From: an uncultured Collinsella sp.
Lineage (GTDB): Bacteria; Actinomycetota; Coriobacteriia; Coriobacteriales; Coriobacteriaceae
DNA length: 31,173 nucleotides
Direction: 5' to 3'
NCBI GenBank assembly: GCA_900752545.1
Contig: CAADVS010000030.1
Span: 1 to 31,173 of the forward strand
Positions 6,800 through 15,035 of the stretch are shown one piece after another. Each line of letters begins with the position of its first letter. Within the stretch, counting starts at the first letter, position 1. Below the pieces are notes generated by a model. That model saw nothing but the letters and a program-made list of their open reading frames with translations. It was not told the origin of the DNA and ran no database searches. Made by a program: the position numbers and the translations under genes.

Positions 6800-7882
6800 A
6801 TGCGCACGATTGGAATGAGCGACTACACCGTTGGCGAGGATTGCTTTGACGAGCTGCCCGGCGCGCTGCCCGAGTACGGCGCGAAGAAGGTCGCGATCAT
6901 CGGTGGCAAGCGGGCACTGGCCGCAGCACTTCCCGGTATCGAAGCTGCGCTGGCGGGTACCGACGTCGAAATTCTCGAGACGCGCGTCTACGGCACCAAC
7001 AGTACGCGTGCCAATATCGCCAAGGTCGTGAATTCCCCTGCCTGCCAGGAAGCTGACGTGCTTATCGCATGCGGCGGCGGCAAGGCGCTCGATACCGTCA
7101 AGACGGCTGCTATCGAGCTCAAGAAGATCGTCTTTACCGTGCCGACGATCTGCTCCAACTGCTCGGCCGCGACAGCCATTGCCGTCGTATATAACGACGA
7201 CGGCTCGCTCGAGGGCTATTCGTACCCCAACCGACCGGCGCACATCTTCATCAACCCCAAGATCATCGCCGAGGCACCGGCGGAGTACTTCTGGGCCGGC
7301 GTGGGCGATGCCCTGTCTAAGCAGCCCGAGGTCGAGTACGCCACGAGCGCCGGTAATTTGGAGCACACCGCCGGTCTTGGCCTGGCACTCGCCCACACCT
7401 GCTCCGAGCCGCTGTTTACCTACGGCGTCCAGGGTCTTGAGGACGTGCGCCAGGACCTGTCGAGCGAGGCCGTCAAGCAGATCGCGCTCGACATCGTGGT
7501 CAACACGGGCTATGTCTCGAACCTGACCAACCAGAACGATTACTACTACAACTCGAGCGTGGCGCACGCGTTCTACAACGCCACCTGCAGCATTCCGCGT
7601 GAGGGCACCTACCTGCACGGCGAGGTTGTGAGCCTGGGCGTGCTGGTGTTGTTCGCCTACACGGGCGACACCGAGAACCTTAAGCGCTATGCTGCCTTCA
7701 ACAAGCAGATGGGGCTACCCGTAACGCTTGAGCAGGTTGGCCTTACCGAGGCGGATATCCCGGCCCTGTGCGAATACGCACACGCCACCAATGAGTGGAA
7801 GCAGGGAAACCCCGAGCCCTTCACCGACGAAAAGTTCGCCGCCGCAATCAAGGCCGCCAACGCCTACGGCCACACCCTCTAG
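6800..7882 (+). CDS. Iron-containing alcohol dehydrogenase, glycerol dehydrogenase-like
   Basis: The 360-residue protein belongs to the metal-dependent Fe-ADH superfamily, GldA branch, which oxidises glycerol or similar polyols with NAD. Visible features are the NAD-binding GGGKALDTVK (92-101), TVPTICSNCSAAT (113-125) and the metal ligands D170 (in GVGDALSK), H256 (SSVAHAFYN) and H273 (YLHGE). The PTxxSxxA region of GldA is altered, so substrate is uncertain. Glycerol, hydroxyacetone or glycerol 1-phosphate-type substrates are all conceivable. The ATG has a good AGAAGG ribosome-binding site five bases upstream. The gene is divergent from the ileS leader and ends in a strong shared terminator. 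A weak candidate promoter (TTGGAG, 18 bases, TTTATC) lies just upstream. No dihydroxyacetone kinase or glycerol transport gene adjoins it. Confidence 0.82.
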   Translation: MRTIGMSDYTVGEDCFDELPGALPEYGAKKVAIIGGKRALAAALPGIEAALAGTDVEILETRVYGTNSTRANIAKVVNSPACQEADVLIACGGGKALDTVKTAAIELKKIVFTVPTICSNCSAATAIAVVYNDDGSLEGYSYPNRPAHIFINPKIIAEAPAEYFWAGVGDALSKQPEVEYATSAGNLEHTAGLGLALAHTCSEPLFTYGVQGLEDVRQDLSSEAVKQIALDIVVNTGYVSNLTNQNDYYYNSSVAHAFYNATCSIPREGTYLHGEVVSLGVLVLFAYTGDTENLKRYAAFNKQMGLPVTLEQVGLTEADIPALCEYAHATNEWKQGNPEPFTDEKFAAAIKAANAYGHTL

Positions 7883-7891
7883 CTCTAACCC

Positions 7892-7935
7892 AAAACCACC
7901 ACAAAGGGGACAGTGAACCTTTGTGGTGGTTTTTT
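7892..7935. terminator. Bidirectional terminator made of a GGGGAC-core hairpin
   Basis: AAAACCACCACAAAGG (7892-7907) pairs perfectly with CCTTTGTGGTGGTTTT (7918-7933) around the loop GGACAGTGAA. Six T follow on the plus strand and an A run flanks the other side. It can therefore terminate the dehydrogenase gene and the convergent DUF523 gene. The DUF523 stop codon (complement of 7934-7936) begins within the T run. The same arm and loop sequence recurs, truncated, at 92-112. Confidence 0.88.
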
Positions 7936-8389
7936 ATTGCTCCAGCATGCTGGGGTCGAACTCGCTTGCCGGAATCACGCGGTAGCCGTGGCGCAAGAGC
8001 AGGTCGGCGAAAACGCCGTTGCCCGCGGTGAGCGTGCCGCTGAAGGTTCCGTCGTAGATACGGCCCGCGCCGCACGAGGGGCTACGGTCCTGCAGGATGC
8101 ACGCAGCGATCTGGGACGGCCCGCCTGCCTGCTCGCACATATCGAGCGCGCGCTCGGCACCCAGGCGAAACTCGCGATCGACTGAGGTGCCCTCGCAGGT
8201 ACGGACCTCGCCGTTCACAATTTCGGACGGCTTGCGCGGCGTGGGCAGGCCCCCAAAGACCTCAGGGCACACCAAGAGGACCTCAGTCCCTGTACGCTCG
8301 CAGGCCTCGACCAGCTCGCGATGGTAGTTGTCGAGCCCGTTATACTTGCAGCTCTCGCCCATCAAGCAGGCACTTACCACGATCTTCAT
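7934..8389 (-). CDS. DUF523 family protein (possible Fe-S desulfidase)
   Basis: The 151-residue protein begins MKIVVSACLMG. The start at 8389 is chosen because GGGAGAG lies six bases upstream and homologues start with this motif; an upstream in-frame extension of 21 residues lacks support. Conserved cysteines occur in SACLMGESCKYNG near the N-terminus, in LVCPEVFGGLPTPR and in DRSPSCGAGRIYDG. From family knowledge, DUF523 includes TudS, a 4Fe-4S enzyme that removes sulfur from 2-thiouracil, with cluster ligands among such cysteines. Whether this protein has that activity is unknown. It lies downstream of ftsH behind a terminator and shares its own terminator with the convergent dehydrogenase. 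Confidence 0.8.
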   Translation of the reverse strand: MKIVVSACLMGESCKYNGLDNYHRELVEACERTGTEVLLVCPEVFGGLPTPRKPSEIVNGEVRTCEGTSVDREFRLGAERALDMCEQAGGPSQIAACILQDRSPSCGAGRIYDGTFSGTLTAGNGVFADLLLRHGYRVIPASEFDPSMLEQ

Positions 8390-8407
8390 ATACAACTCTC
8401 CCCACGC

Positions 8408-8444
8408 AAAACGCCCCATTTGAGATAAACACTCAAATGGGGCG
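8408..8444 (-). terminator. Rho-independent terminator of ftsH
   Basis: On the minus strand CGCCCCATTTGAG and CTCAAATGGGGCG form a perfect 13-bp stem with a 7-base loop, followed by TTTT. It lies 22 bases after the ftsH stop and just upstream of the DUF523 start, so the two genes are probably separate transcription units. Confidence 0.88.
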
Positions 8445-8465
8445 ATTGACACTGCGCAACCAGTA

Positions 8466-10373
8466 TTACTGCTGCTTTGGCATCAGCGGATTCTCGCGCG
8501 TGAGGAGATTCATGAACTCCTCGCCCGTGATCGTCTCCTTCTTATACAGATAACGAGCCAGCTCGTGGAGCTTGAACTTGTTCTCCTTCAGGATCTGCAG
8601 GGCGCGGTCGTGCGCATCCTCGATCAGCTTGGCGACAATCGCGTCCACGCGCTCGGCCGTACCGGGGGCGCAGGTGAGCGACGTGTCCTGGTTGAGGTAC
8701 GCATTCTGAACGGTACCGAGCGCCATCATGCCAAACTCATCGGACATACCAAAGCGCGTCACCATATTACGGGCGAGCTTGGTGGCCTGCTCGATATCGT
8801 TGGCGGCGCCGGTCGTCATCTCGCCAAAGATGAGCTCCTCGGCTGCACGGCCACCGCAATAGACGGCGAGCTTGTCCAGGACCTCCTGGCGTGTGGTCAG
8901 GAAGCGCTCGTCCTCCTCAACCTGCATGGTGTAGCCCAGAGCACCGCTCGTGCGCGGCACGATGGTGATCTTGGTGACCGGCGCAGAACCCTTCTGGCGA
9001 GCGGCAACAATAGCATGGCCGATCTCGTGGTACGAAACGACCTGCTTCTCGTGGTCGGACAGCACCGTCGACTTGCGCTGCTGACCGGCGATGACGACCT
9101 CCACCGACTCCTCAAAATCGTCCTGCGTGGCGCGCTTGCGACCCTCGCGGACGGCACGCAAGGCCCCCTCGTTGATGATGTTGGCCAGGTCGGCGCCCGA
9201 GGCACCGGGCGTGGCGCGGGCAATCGCGGTCAGGTCGATCGGCGGCTGCGTCTTCACGCTCTTGGCATGCAACTCAAGAATGTTCTTACGGCCGGTCAGG
9301 TCGGGCAGCTCAACGGGAATACGGCGGTCAAAACGGCCGGGGCGCAGCAGGGCGGGATCGAGGCTGTCGGGGCGGTTGGTGGCAGCGAGAACGACAATAC
9401 CCTTGTGGTTATCGAAGCCGTCCATCTCGGTCAGCAGCTGGTTGAGCGTCTGCTCGCGCTCGTCGTTGCCACTAAAGCCGCCGCCATCGCGCTTCTTGCC
9501 GATGGTATCGATCTCGTCGATAAACACGATGCACGGGGCCTTTTCCTTGGCCTGCTTAAACAGATCGCGAACCTTAGCGGCGCCGCGGCCGACGAACATC
9601 TCAACAAACTCAGAACCAGAAATACTAAAGAACGGCACGCCTGCCTCGCCGGCCACAGCCTTGGCGAGCAGGGTTTTACCGGTACCCGGAGGGCCAACAA
9701 GGAGAGCGCCGCGCGGCAGCTTGGCGCCGATCTCCTCGTAGCGCTGCGGCTTCTCCAGAAAGTCGACGACCTCCTTGAGGGATTCCTTGGCCTCTTCCTG
9801 GCCGGCGACATCTTTAAAGGTCACGCCCACGTCCTTGGAGGCGATCACGCGCGCGCCGGACTTACCCAGTCCACCGCCGCCAAAACCACCGCCGCCAAAG
9901 TTCATCGACGGACCGTCATCACCCATGGCCTTCTTCATGCGGCGGTTGAGCCACCAGCCGATCAGGAAGAAAATCGCCATGGGCAGAATAAGCGTGAGCA
10001 GGTAGTAGGTCATCAGACCCGAGTTTTTATCGGGAACGACCGACTCAAGCGAGGCGCCAGATTCAAGCACGCGATCGGTAAAGCCAGCGTCATTCGGCAC
10101 ACCGGTCGTCTTGTAGGCGATGTTCTCGTCCTCGCCCTTCTTGGTGTAATAAATCGTGTAATCATCCGTGTTGTACTCGACCTTGTCGACACTCTTCTTA
10201 TCGAGCGCTTTGACAAACGTCGAGTAATCGGTCTTCGTAATCTGCTGCGTGTGACCGATGTTGGGGAACAGAACGGTCGAGAGCACGAGGTAGACGACGA
10301 AGGCGATGAACACGTAGAGGATCATATTCCGTCTACGTTTGTTGTCATCCATCTCCATCTGCTTGAACTCCAT
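8466..10373 (-). CDS. ftsH: ATP-dependent zinc metalloprotease FtsH
   Basis: FtsH is the membrane-anchored AAA+ protease that degrades misassembled membrane proteins and regulators. The 635-residue product has transmembrane segments at about 18-36 and 122-141 flanking an extracytoplasmic domain. A glycine-rich linker (159-170) follows. The AAA module carries Walker A GPPGTGKT (227-234), Walker B VFIDEID (283-289) and the second region of homology ending RPGRFDRR. The zinc protease motif is HEIGH (449-453). The start is uncertain: the first ATG (10373) has no clear ribosome-binding site, whereas the ATG at codon 6 is preceded by GGAG, so the protein may be five residues shorter. The gene is divergent from cobO (77-bp gap) and ends at a strong terminator. 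Confidence 0.96.
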   Translation of the reverse strand: MEFKQMEMDDNKRRRNMILYVFIAFVVYLVLSTVLFPNIGHTQQITKTDYSTFVKALDKKSVDKVEYNTDDYTIYYTKKGEDENIAYKTTGVPNDAGFTDRVLESGASLESVVPDKNSGLMTYYLLTLILPMAIFFLIGWWLNRRMKKAMGDDGPSMNFGGGGFGGGGLGKSGARVIASKDVGVTFKDVAGQEEAKESLKEVVDFLEKPQRYEEIGAKLPRGALLVGPPGTGKTLLAKAVAGEAGVPFFSISGSEFVEMFVGRGAAKVRDLFKQAKEKAPCIVFIDEIDTIGKKRDGGGFSGNDEREQTLNQLLTEMDGFDNHKGIVVLAATNRPDSLDPALLRPGRFDRRIPVELPDLTGRKNILELHAKSVKTQPPIDLTAIARATPGASGADLANIINEGALRAVREGRKRATQDDFEESVEVVIAGQQRKSTVLSDHEKQVVSYHEIGHAIVAARQKGSAPVTKITIVPRTSGALGYTMQVEEDERFLTTRQEVLDKLAVYCGGRAAEELIFGEMTTGAANDIEQATKLARNMVTRFGMSDEFGMMALGTVQNAYLNQDTSLTCAPGTAERVDAIVAKLIEDAHDRALQILKENKFKLHELARYLYKKETITGEEFMNLLTRENPLMPKQQ

Positions 10374-10450
10374 CTACTGGGGTTGATAATGTTTTCTAGA
10401 ATACCCAACCAGAACGGCGATAAACCGACGCCGGGCACGAAAGGACAGAG

Positions 10451-10936
10451 ATGGCATCACTGGGAGTCGGCAAGGTTCAAATCTACACAGGCGACGGCAA
10501 GGGCAAAACCACGGCCGCCTTGGGGCTGGCTTTGCGCGCCACGGGTTATGGGCTCGACGTACTCATGCTGCAGTTTGCCAAGAAGCTGCACTGCGCCGAA
10601 CACGATGCCGCGCCGCGCCTGGGACTGCGCATTATACAGGCCGACCGTGACACGCCCGAGGCTTGCGCCGAGCAGATCATGGAACTTGCACGCGAACAGA
10701 TCTCGCAGGTCGACGTGCTCATTCTGGACGAACTCGGCGAGGCCATGCGCCGCGGCTTCGTGACGCGCGGGGATGTCGAAGCGCTGATCGCGATAAAGCC
10801 CGCCACCACGGAGCTCGTGCTCACCGGCCGAGGCCTGCTGCCACTGGCCGACCTTGCCGACCTAGTCACCGAAATGCGCCCCATCAAACATTACTTCGAC
10901 GAAGGCCTCCTAGCCCGCCAAGGCATCGAATACTAA
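10451..10936 (+). CDS. cobO: Corrinoid adenosyltransferase (CobA/CobO/BtuR type)
   Basis: The 161-residue enzyme transfers the adenosyl group of ATP to cobalt(I) corrinoids to make adenosylcobalamin precursors. The P-loop GDGKGKTT (14-21) directly follows VQIYT, as in the CobA family. LILDELGEAM and the later LTGRG are further family marks. The length is slightly below the usual 175-200 because the N-terminal tail is short. The ATG follows an AAAGGA ribosome-binding site. No other cobalamin genes adjoin it, so it probably serves salvage or activation of imported corrinoid; that is inference. The long palindrome at 10948-11011 lies immediately downstream and may terminate it. Confidence 0.88.
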   Translation: MASLGVGKVQIYTGDGKGKTTAALGLALRATGYGLDVLMLQFAKKLHCAEHDAAPRLGLRIIQADRDTPEACAEQIMELAREQISQVDVLILDELGEAMRRGFVTRGDVEALIAIKPATTELVLTGRGLLPLADLADLVTEMRPIKHYFDEGLLARQGIEY

Positions 10937-10947
10937 TTGATTCGAAA

Positions 10948-11011
10948 GGGACGGAGGAAAACGGATCATCGACATCACGACGAAGAGCAATGATCCGTTT
11001 TCCTCCGTCCC
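10948..11011. repeat. 22-bp perfect inverted repeat with GGGAC core (REP-like, possible bidirectional terminator)
   Basis: The arms 10948-10969 and 10990-11011 are exact reverse complements (GGGACGGAGGAAAACGGATC plus AT) around a 20-base loop. A further partial copy of the arm end, GGGATCATT, follows at 11016-11024 and includes the MATE stop codon. It lies between the convergent cobO and MATE genes where a terminator is expected. There is no U run, and the arms resemble the other GGGGAC-core palindromes, so a dispersed repeat is at least as likely. Confidence 0.7.
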
Positions 11012-11021
11012 CAAGGGATCA

Positions 11022-12371
11022 TTAGGCGGTGGCGCGGCCGAGCCAGTTGCCACTGTGGTGGTAGATGGTGAACATCGTGGCCGTGATGAGCCAGGTTACG
11101 GGGTAAACCAGCAGCAGGTGCTCAAGCGACGGATCGAACGGCATAATCGCGAACACCCACGCCACGCGGAGCACGACGGTGCCAAAAATCGTGAGCAGCA
11201 TGGGCTGCAAGCTCACACCGGCACCGCGAATGGAGCCCGACGCGTTTTCGATAATCGAGAAAATCGCGTAGAACGGCGCGATAAAATGAAGAATCGTCGT
11301 GGTGTACGCCGAAATCGAAGCATCGTCGACAAAAAGACGCGACAACGGACCCGAGAACACCAGCAGCACGGCAGACAGGCCACCAATGAGCATAAACGAT
11401 AGCACGAGCGACGTGTGGTACCCCTTTCGCATGCGATCGTAATTGCGCGCACCAAAGTTCTGCGCCGAGAACGTGGTAATCGACACGCCGAGCGCCTCGG
11501 TCACCATCCAGATAATGCCGTCCAGGCGGCCGGAAAGGCCCCAAGCGGTCGTGACATCGGCTCCAAACGAGTTGACTGACACCTGAATCAGCACGTTCGA
11601 GATCGAATACGCCGCAGACTGAACGCCCAGCGGCAAACCGCACGAAAGCATGCTCTTGCAAATGCTGCGATCGATACCGAGCTTGGATAGCGACAACCGC
11701 CACGCACCCGGTGCGTGCATCATACGAATCACGATCATCGTGGCATTGGAGCAAATGGTCAGCGCCACCGCGATGCCGCAGCCCAGAGCCTCCATATGAA
11801 GTACGGCAACGAAGATGACATCCAGCACCGCATTAACAAGGCAGCCGGAAGCGATGATCACAGCGGGCCCGCGCGTGTCGCCCACGGCGCGCAGCAATGC
11901 CGTTCCCATATTGAGCAGCAGCGCCGCAACCATGGCGGCAAAATAGCAACGGGCATAGGCCACGCCCTCGGCCAATAGTTCATGCGGCGTATTCATAAGC
12001 ACCAGCATGGGCTCAACGAACACTATGCCAAGAATCGAGAAAACGATTCCGCCCACCAGCGCGAGCGTCATGGCCGTATGGACCGATCGGCTCAGGCGCT
12101 CGTCATCGTGCTGGCCAAAAAACTGGCCCGTAATGACCGCGCAGCCGGCACCGACGCCAACGCAAAAGCCAATGCAGAGCTCGGTGAGCACCATCGTGGC
12201 CTGAATGCCACCCAGCGCGAGCTTGCCGCCAAACTGACCGACGATATAGGTACCGATAAGCGTGTATGCCTGCTGAAAGAACGAACTAAAGAAGATGGGA
12301 ACGCACAGCGACAGCAGCTGCTGCCAAATGACACCCTGCGTTACATCGATAGCCGTAGATTTCTTAGCCAC
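11022..12371 (-). CDS. MATE family multidrug/sodium antiporter
   Basis: The 449-residue integral membrane protein has about twelve hydrophobic segments arranged as two six-helix halves. It begins GVIWQQLLSLCVPIFFSSFFQQ and carries VGQFGG and QFFGQHDDE, typical of the MatE fold (NorM/DinF/VmrA-like). The second half repeats the pattern (SAAYSISNVLIQVSVNSFG, FSAQNFGARNYDRM). Such proteins export cationic compounds using Na+ or H+ gradients. Substrate and coupling ion are not predictable here. The start is GTG with GGGGAGGG just upstream. It is probably monocistronic: the convergent cobO lies downstream and a 125-bp gap separates it from the methyltransferase gene. Confidence 0.88.
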   Translation of the reverse strand: MAKKSTAIDVTQGVIWQQLLSLCVPIFFSSFFQQAYTLIGTYIVGQFGGKLALGGIQATMVLTELCIGFCVGVGAGCAVITGQFFGQHDDERLSRSVHTAMTLALVGGIVFSILGIVFVEPMLVLMNTPHELLAEGVAYARCYFAAMVAALLLNMGTALLRAVGDTRGPAVIIASGCLVNAVLDVIFVAVLHMEALGCGIAVALTICSNATMIVIRMMHAPGAWRLSLSKLGIDRSICKSMLSCGLPLGVQSAAYSISNVLIQVSVNSFGADVTTAWGLSGRLDGIIWMVTEALGVSITTFSAQNFGARNYDRMRKGYHTSLVLSFMLIGGLSAVLLVFSGPLSRLFVDDASISAYTTTILHFIAPFYAIFSIIENASGSIRGAGVSLQPMLLTIFGTVVLRVAWVFAIMPFDPSLEHLLLVYPVTWLITATMFTIYHHSGNWLGRATA

Positions 12372-12496
12372 ACGCCCTCCCCACTAGCATACGTCATACA
12401 ACAAAACGGCAATTTAAGACCAAAGCCGACACCAGCTTAGCACCGACCAGCGTCGGCCGAAACGCCCCGAACCACAGCCCGGTGCGAAATATCTGT

Positions 12497-13411
12497 TTAG
12501 TGATACAAACCCGGCTGGTAGTGGTACTCGTTGCTCACATGCGGGCACAGCTGCCAAAAGGCGACGGCACTTGCCGCGGCCACGTTAAGCGAATCGACCC
12601 CGTGCGCCATCGGAATGCGCACGGCTCGGTCGCAGCCAGCAATGGTCTTGGCGCCTAAGCCAGCACCCTCGGTGCCCATAAAGATTGCCAGGCGGTCAAT
12701 CTCCTGCAGCGCGGGATCGTCCAACGACACCGAATCATCCGTCAACGCCATCGCGGCACACGAAAAGCCGGCATCGTGCAGCGCCGCCAGCCCATCATGC
12801 GGCCATACGCGCGCCTCGCTGCCAATGCGCGTCCAGGGCACCTGGAACACCGTGCCCATGCTCACGCGGGCCGAGCGACGGTACAGCGGATCGCAGCACG
12901 TAGGGCTCACCAAAATGCCATCGACGTTCAGCGCAGCCGCCGAGCGGAAAATCGCGCCGACGTTGGTGTGGTCGACAATACCCTCGAGCACGCACACGCG
13001 CACCGGGCGCTCCCCCGCCGCCTCGACGACGCCGCCCAAGAACTCATAAACCGGAATCTGACGCGGGCGACGGAACGCCGCGAGCGCACCGCGCGTCACG
13101 TTAAAGCCCGTCAGCTGCTCCATAAGCTCCATCGAGGCCACGAACACGGGAACCGGGCCCGCACCTTCGCGTACCGCCAGGCGCTCAAACAGCGGCATCA
13201 TCTGGTCGAGCCAGCGCTCGCCCAAAAGAAAGCTCACCGGCTCGTATCCGGCGCTAACCGCACGCTCGATAACCTTGGCACTCTCGGCGATAAAAATGCC
13301 CTTCTGCGGCTCCAGCACGCAGCGAAGCTCACGCTCGGTCAGCCGAACGTAGGCATCGAGCCGCTCGTCCTCGAGCGAATCGATTCGCAGCACCTCAACG
13401 ACATCAGTCAT
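12497..13411 (-). CDS. SpoU/TrmH-family RNA 2'-O-methyltransferase
   Basis: The 304-residue protein has an N-terminal substrate-binding region (about 1-125) and a C-terminal SPOUT domain that methylates a ribose 2'-hydroxyl using S-adenosylmethionine. SpoU motifs are visible in order: DHTNVGAIFRSAAAL (motif 1, with the asparagine and arginine), FMGTEGAGLG (motif 2) and IPMAHGVDSLNVAAASAVA (motif 3, knot region). Its target could be 23S rRNA or a tRNA. The family contains many paralogues, so no symbol is given. It begins with an ATG 107 bases after folA, in the same direction, with no clear terminator between, and so may be transcribed with thyA-folA. Confidence 0.85.
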   Translation of the reverse strand: MTDVVEVLRIDSLEDERLDAYVRLTERELRCVLEPQKGIFIAESAKVIERAVSAGYEPVSFLLGERWLDQMMPLFERLAVREGAGPVPVFVASMELMEQLTGFNVTRGALAAFRRPRQIPVYEFLGGVVEAAGERPVRVCVLEGIVDHTNVGAIFRSAAALNVDGILVSPTCCDPLYRRSARVSMGTVFQVPWTRIGSEARVWPHDGLAALHDAGFSCAAMALTDDSVSLDDPALQEIDRLAIFMGTEGAGLGAKTIAGCDRAVRIPMAHGVDSLNVAAASAVAFWQLCPHVSNEYHYQPGLYH

Positions 13412-13518
13412 AGCAGCCAGCCCGCACCCTTCTTTACAGCACCTATATCAAACGAGGCGACGCCAGGCGCCGCCCCTCACTCATTCCAACCCGATAATAC
13501 CGTGGGCAAAAAAGAGAT

Positions 13519-14037
13519 TTAAGCATCAACGCGACGATACGTCACGAACTCATAATCGACACCCTCGTCGCCCTCGCCCGGGGCAATCGTGGCAACACCG
13601 CCTCGCCACGCAATCTCCCACGCGGGATCGGCATCCAGATCGGGAAAGTACGTATCCACTTCATGCACGCAATGGTTATGCGTAACCTCGGCCTCGACGC
13701 AATGCGGCAAAAACTGTCGATATACCTCGCCGCCGCCAATCACCCACGCAACGGGCTCATCGGCCACGGCGGCGAGCGCTTCGTCGATGCTATGCACCAC
13801 GTCGACGCCCTCGGCAGCAAAGCTCTCGTCGCGCGTGAGCACAATGTTGCGGCGATTCTTGAGCGGTCGTCCGCCGGGAAAACTCAACAGCGTCTTGCGC
13901 CCCATAATGACCGGGCAACCTTTGGTGCATGCCACAAAATGACGCATGTCGGCACGGTTGGACACCACCATGTCGCCCTCGCACCCAATACCCCAGTCAT
14001 CACACACGGCGACAATGGCAGAAAGCTTACACGTCAT
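13519..14037 (-). CDS. folA: Dihydrofolate reductase
   Basis: The enzyme reduces dihydrofolate to tetrahydrofolate with NADPH, regenerating the cofactor consumed by thymidylate synthase. The start ATG at 14037 is preferred because AGGTGA lies five bases upstream; a GTG three codons earlier is the alternative. The 172-residue protein shows SAIVAVCDDWGIG (start of the Rossmann-like core with the Met20-loop equivalent), VIMGRKTLLSFPGGRPL (cofactor binding, usual MGRKTxxS), RNIVLTRD and VIGGGEVYRQFLP (the conserved glycine pair). It lies 9 bases downstream of thyA, so the two are almost certainly co-translated. Confidence 0.95.
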   Translation of the reverse strand: MTCKLSAIVAVCDDWGIGCEGDMVVSNRADMRHFVACTKGCPVIMGRKTLLSFPGGRPLKNRRNIVLTRDESFAAEGVDVVHSIDEALAAVADEPVAWVIGGGEVYRQFLPHCVEAEVTHNHCVHEVDTYFPDLDADPAWEIAWRGGVATIAPGEGDEGVDYEFVTYRRVDA

Positions 14038-14046
14038 ACGCGTCAC

Positions 14047-14895
14047 CTACACCGCAATGGGGATGTTCTTGACCTGCGGGCCGTGCTCATAGCCCTCAAC
14101 GATCAGATCATCGGTCGTAAACGCGTAGAAATCATGCACATCGGGGTTGAGCGTTACCTTGGGAGCCGCAAACTGCGGACGCTCGATAAGTTCGCGGATG
14201 ATATCGACATGACGGTCGTAAATATGAGCATCGGCGATCACGTGCAGCAGCTCGCCGGGAATCATATCGACCGACTGCGCGACCATCATCAGCAAAATGG
14301 CGTACTGGCACACATTCCAGTTGTTCGCGGCCAAAATATCCTGGCTGCGCTGGTTGAGAATCATGTTGAGCGTCGGCTTGTCGTCCTGCGGACGCTGCGT
14401 GACGTTATAGGTCACGCTGTAGGCGCACGGATACAGGTGCATCTCGGACAGATCACTGAACACGTATGTGTTGGTCATGATGCGGCGGCTGTACGGCGTG
14501 TGCTTGAGGTCGTACAGCACGCGGTCCATCTGATCAAAGTCACCCTCGGCATAATGGCTCTTCTGCCCAATCTGGTAGCCGTAGGCTTTGCCGATGGAGC
14601 CGGTCTCGTCGGCCCACTCATCCCAAATATGGCTGTTGAGGTCATGCACGTTATTGGACTTCTTCTGATAGATCCACAGGATCTCGTCCATGGCAGATTT
14701 GAGGGCCGTACGACGCAGGGTAAGCGCCGGAAACTCCTCACGCAGGTCGTAGCGGGCCGTGACACCAAAGTTTTTAATGGTATAGGCAGGGGTGCCATCC
14801 TCCCACACCGGGCGGACCTTTTGGCCCTCGGTCGTGGTGCCATGGTCCAAGATATCGCGGCACATGGTTACAAACTGTTGATCAGCTTTGCTCAT
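14047..14895 (-). CDS. thyA: Thymidylate synthase (ThyA)
   Basis: ThyA makes dTMP from dUMP using methylenetetrahydrofolate and yields dihydrofolate, which the adjacent FolA recycles. The start at 14895 is chosen because AGGAGGG lies immediately upstream; an in-frame extension of 12 residues has no support. In the 282-residue product the catalytic cysteine is C157 (HLYPCAYSVTYN). The dUMP phosphate-binding QRSQD is at 182-186 and the C-terminal part carries DAHIYDRHVD. Residues around the active site (CAYS for the common CH, and NNWNVCQYA after RSxD) differ from the Escherichia coli type, which places it in a divergent ThyA group. Family assignment is secure. Confidence 0.94.
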   Translation of the reverse strand: MSKADQQFVTMCRDILDHGTTTEGQKVRPVWEDGTPAYTIKNFGVTARYDLREEFPALTLRRTALKSAMDEILWIYQKKSNNVHDLNSHIWDEWADETGSIGKAYGYQIGQKSHYAEGDFDQMDRVLYDLKHTPYSRRIMTNTYVFSDLSEMHLYPCAYSVTYNVTQRPQDDKPTLNMILNQRSQDILAANNWNVCQYAILLMMVAQSVDMIPGELLHVIADAHIYDRHVDIIRELIERPQFAAPKVTLNPDVHDFYAFTTDDLIVEGYEHGPQVKNIPIAV

Positions 14896-14982
14896 TGACC
14901 CTCCTGTCAGTCGCCTACAAGCGAGATTCATTGTAGCCCAGGCGCACGCGGCCCCACAGCCCTAACATAAGCCCTCATTTTC

Positions 14983-14994
14983 TGACATATGCCA
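14983..14994. promoter_or_regulatory. Upstream operator copy (TGACATATGCCA)
   Basis: This 12-mer matches the perfect palindrome at 15036-15047 at 11 of 12 positions. It lies just upstream of the candidate -35 box of the DUF134-NifX gene and 88 bases upstream of the divergent thyA start. The centre-to-centre distance of 53 bp is close to five helical turns, which would put both copies on one face of the DNA. Function as an operator is inferred. Confidence 0.5.
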
Positions 14995-15002
14995 AAAATG
15001 CC

Positions 15003-15030
15003 TTGCTCTGCAGCGCACACGCGTTATTCT
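15003..15030 (+). promoter_or_regulatory. Candidate promoter of the DUF134-NifX gene
   Basis: TTGCTC (15003-15008) and TATTCT (15025-15030) are separated by 16 bases and lie about 30 bases upstream of the start codon. The two TGACATATG copies flank them on either side, which supports their use as a regulated promoter. Confidence 0.5.
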
Positions 15031-15035
15031 ATTGT

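Noticed and set aside
8565..10763. A 732-codon plus-strand open frame across ftsH into cobO
   Set aside because: It is antisense to ftsH for most of its length and out of frame with cobO at the end. No domain pattern is visible, so it is a composition artefact.
12443..12456. Small hairpin CCGAC-CAGC-GTCGG upstream of the MATE gene
   Set aside because: Only five pairs and no U run on either strand; too weak to call a terminator or operator.
14896..14931. Upstream in-frame start extending ThyA by 12 residues
   Set aside because: The strong AGGAGGG site is located inside this extension and directly precedes the ATG at 14895, which also fits homologue starts.
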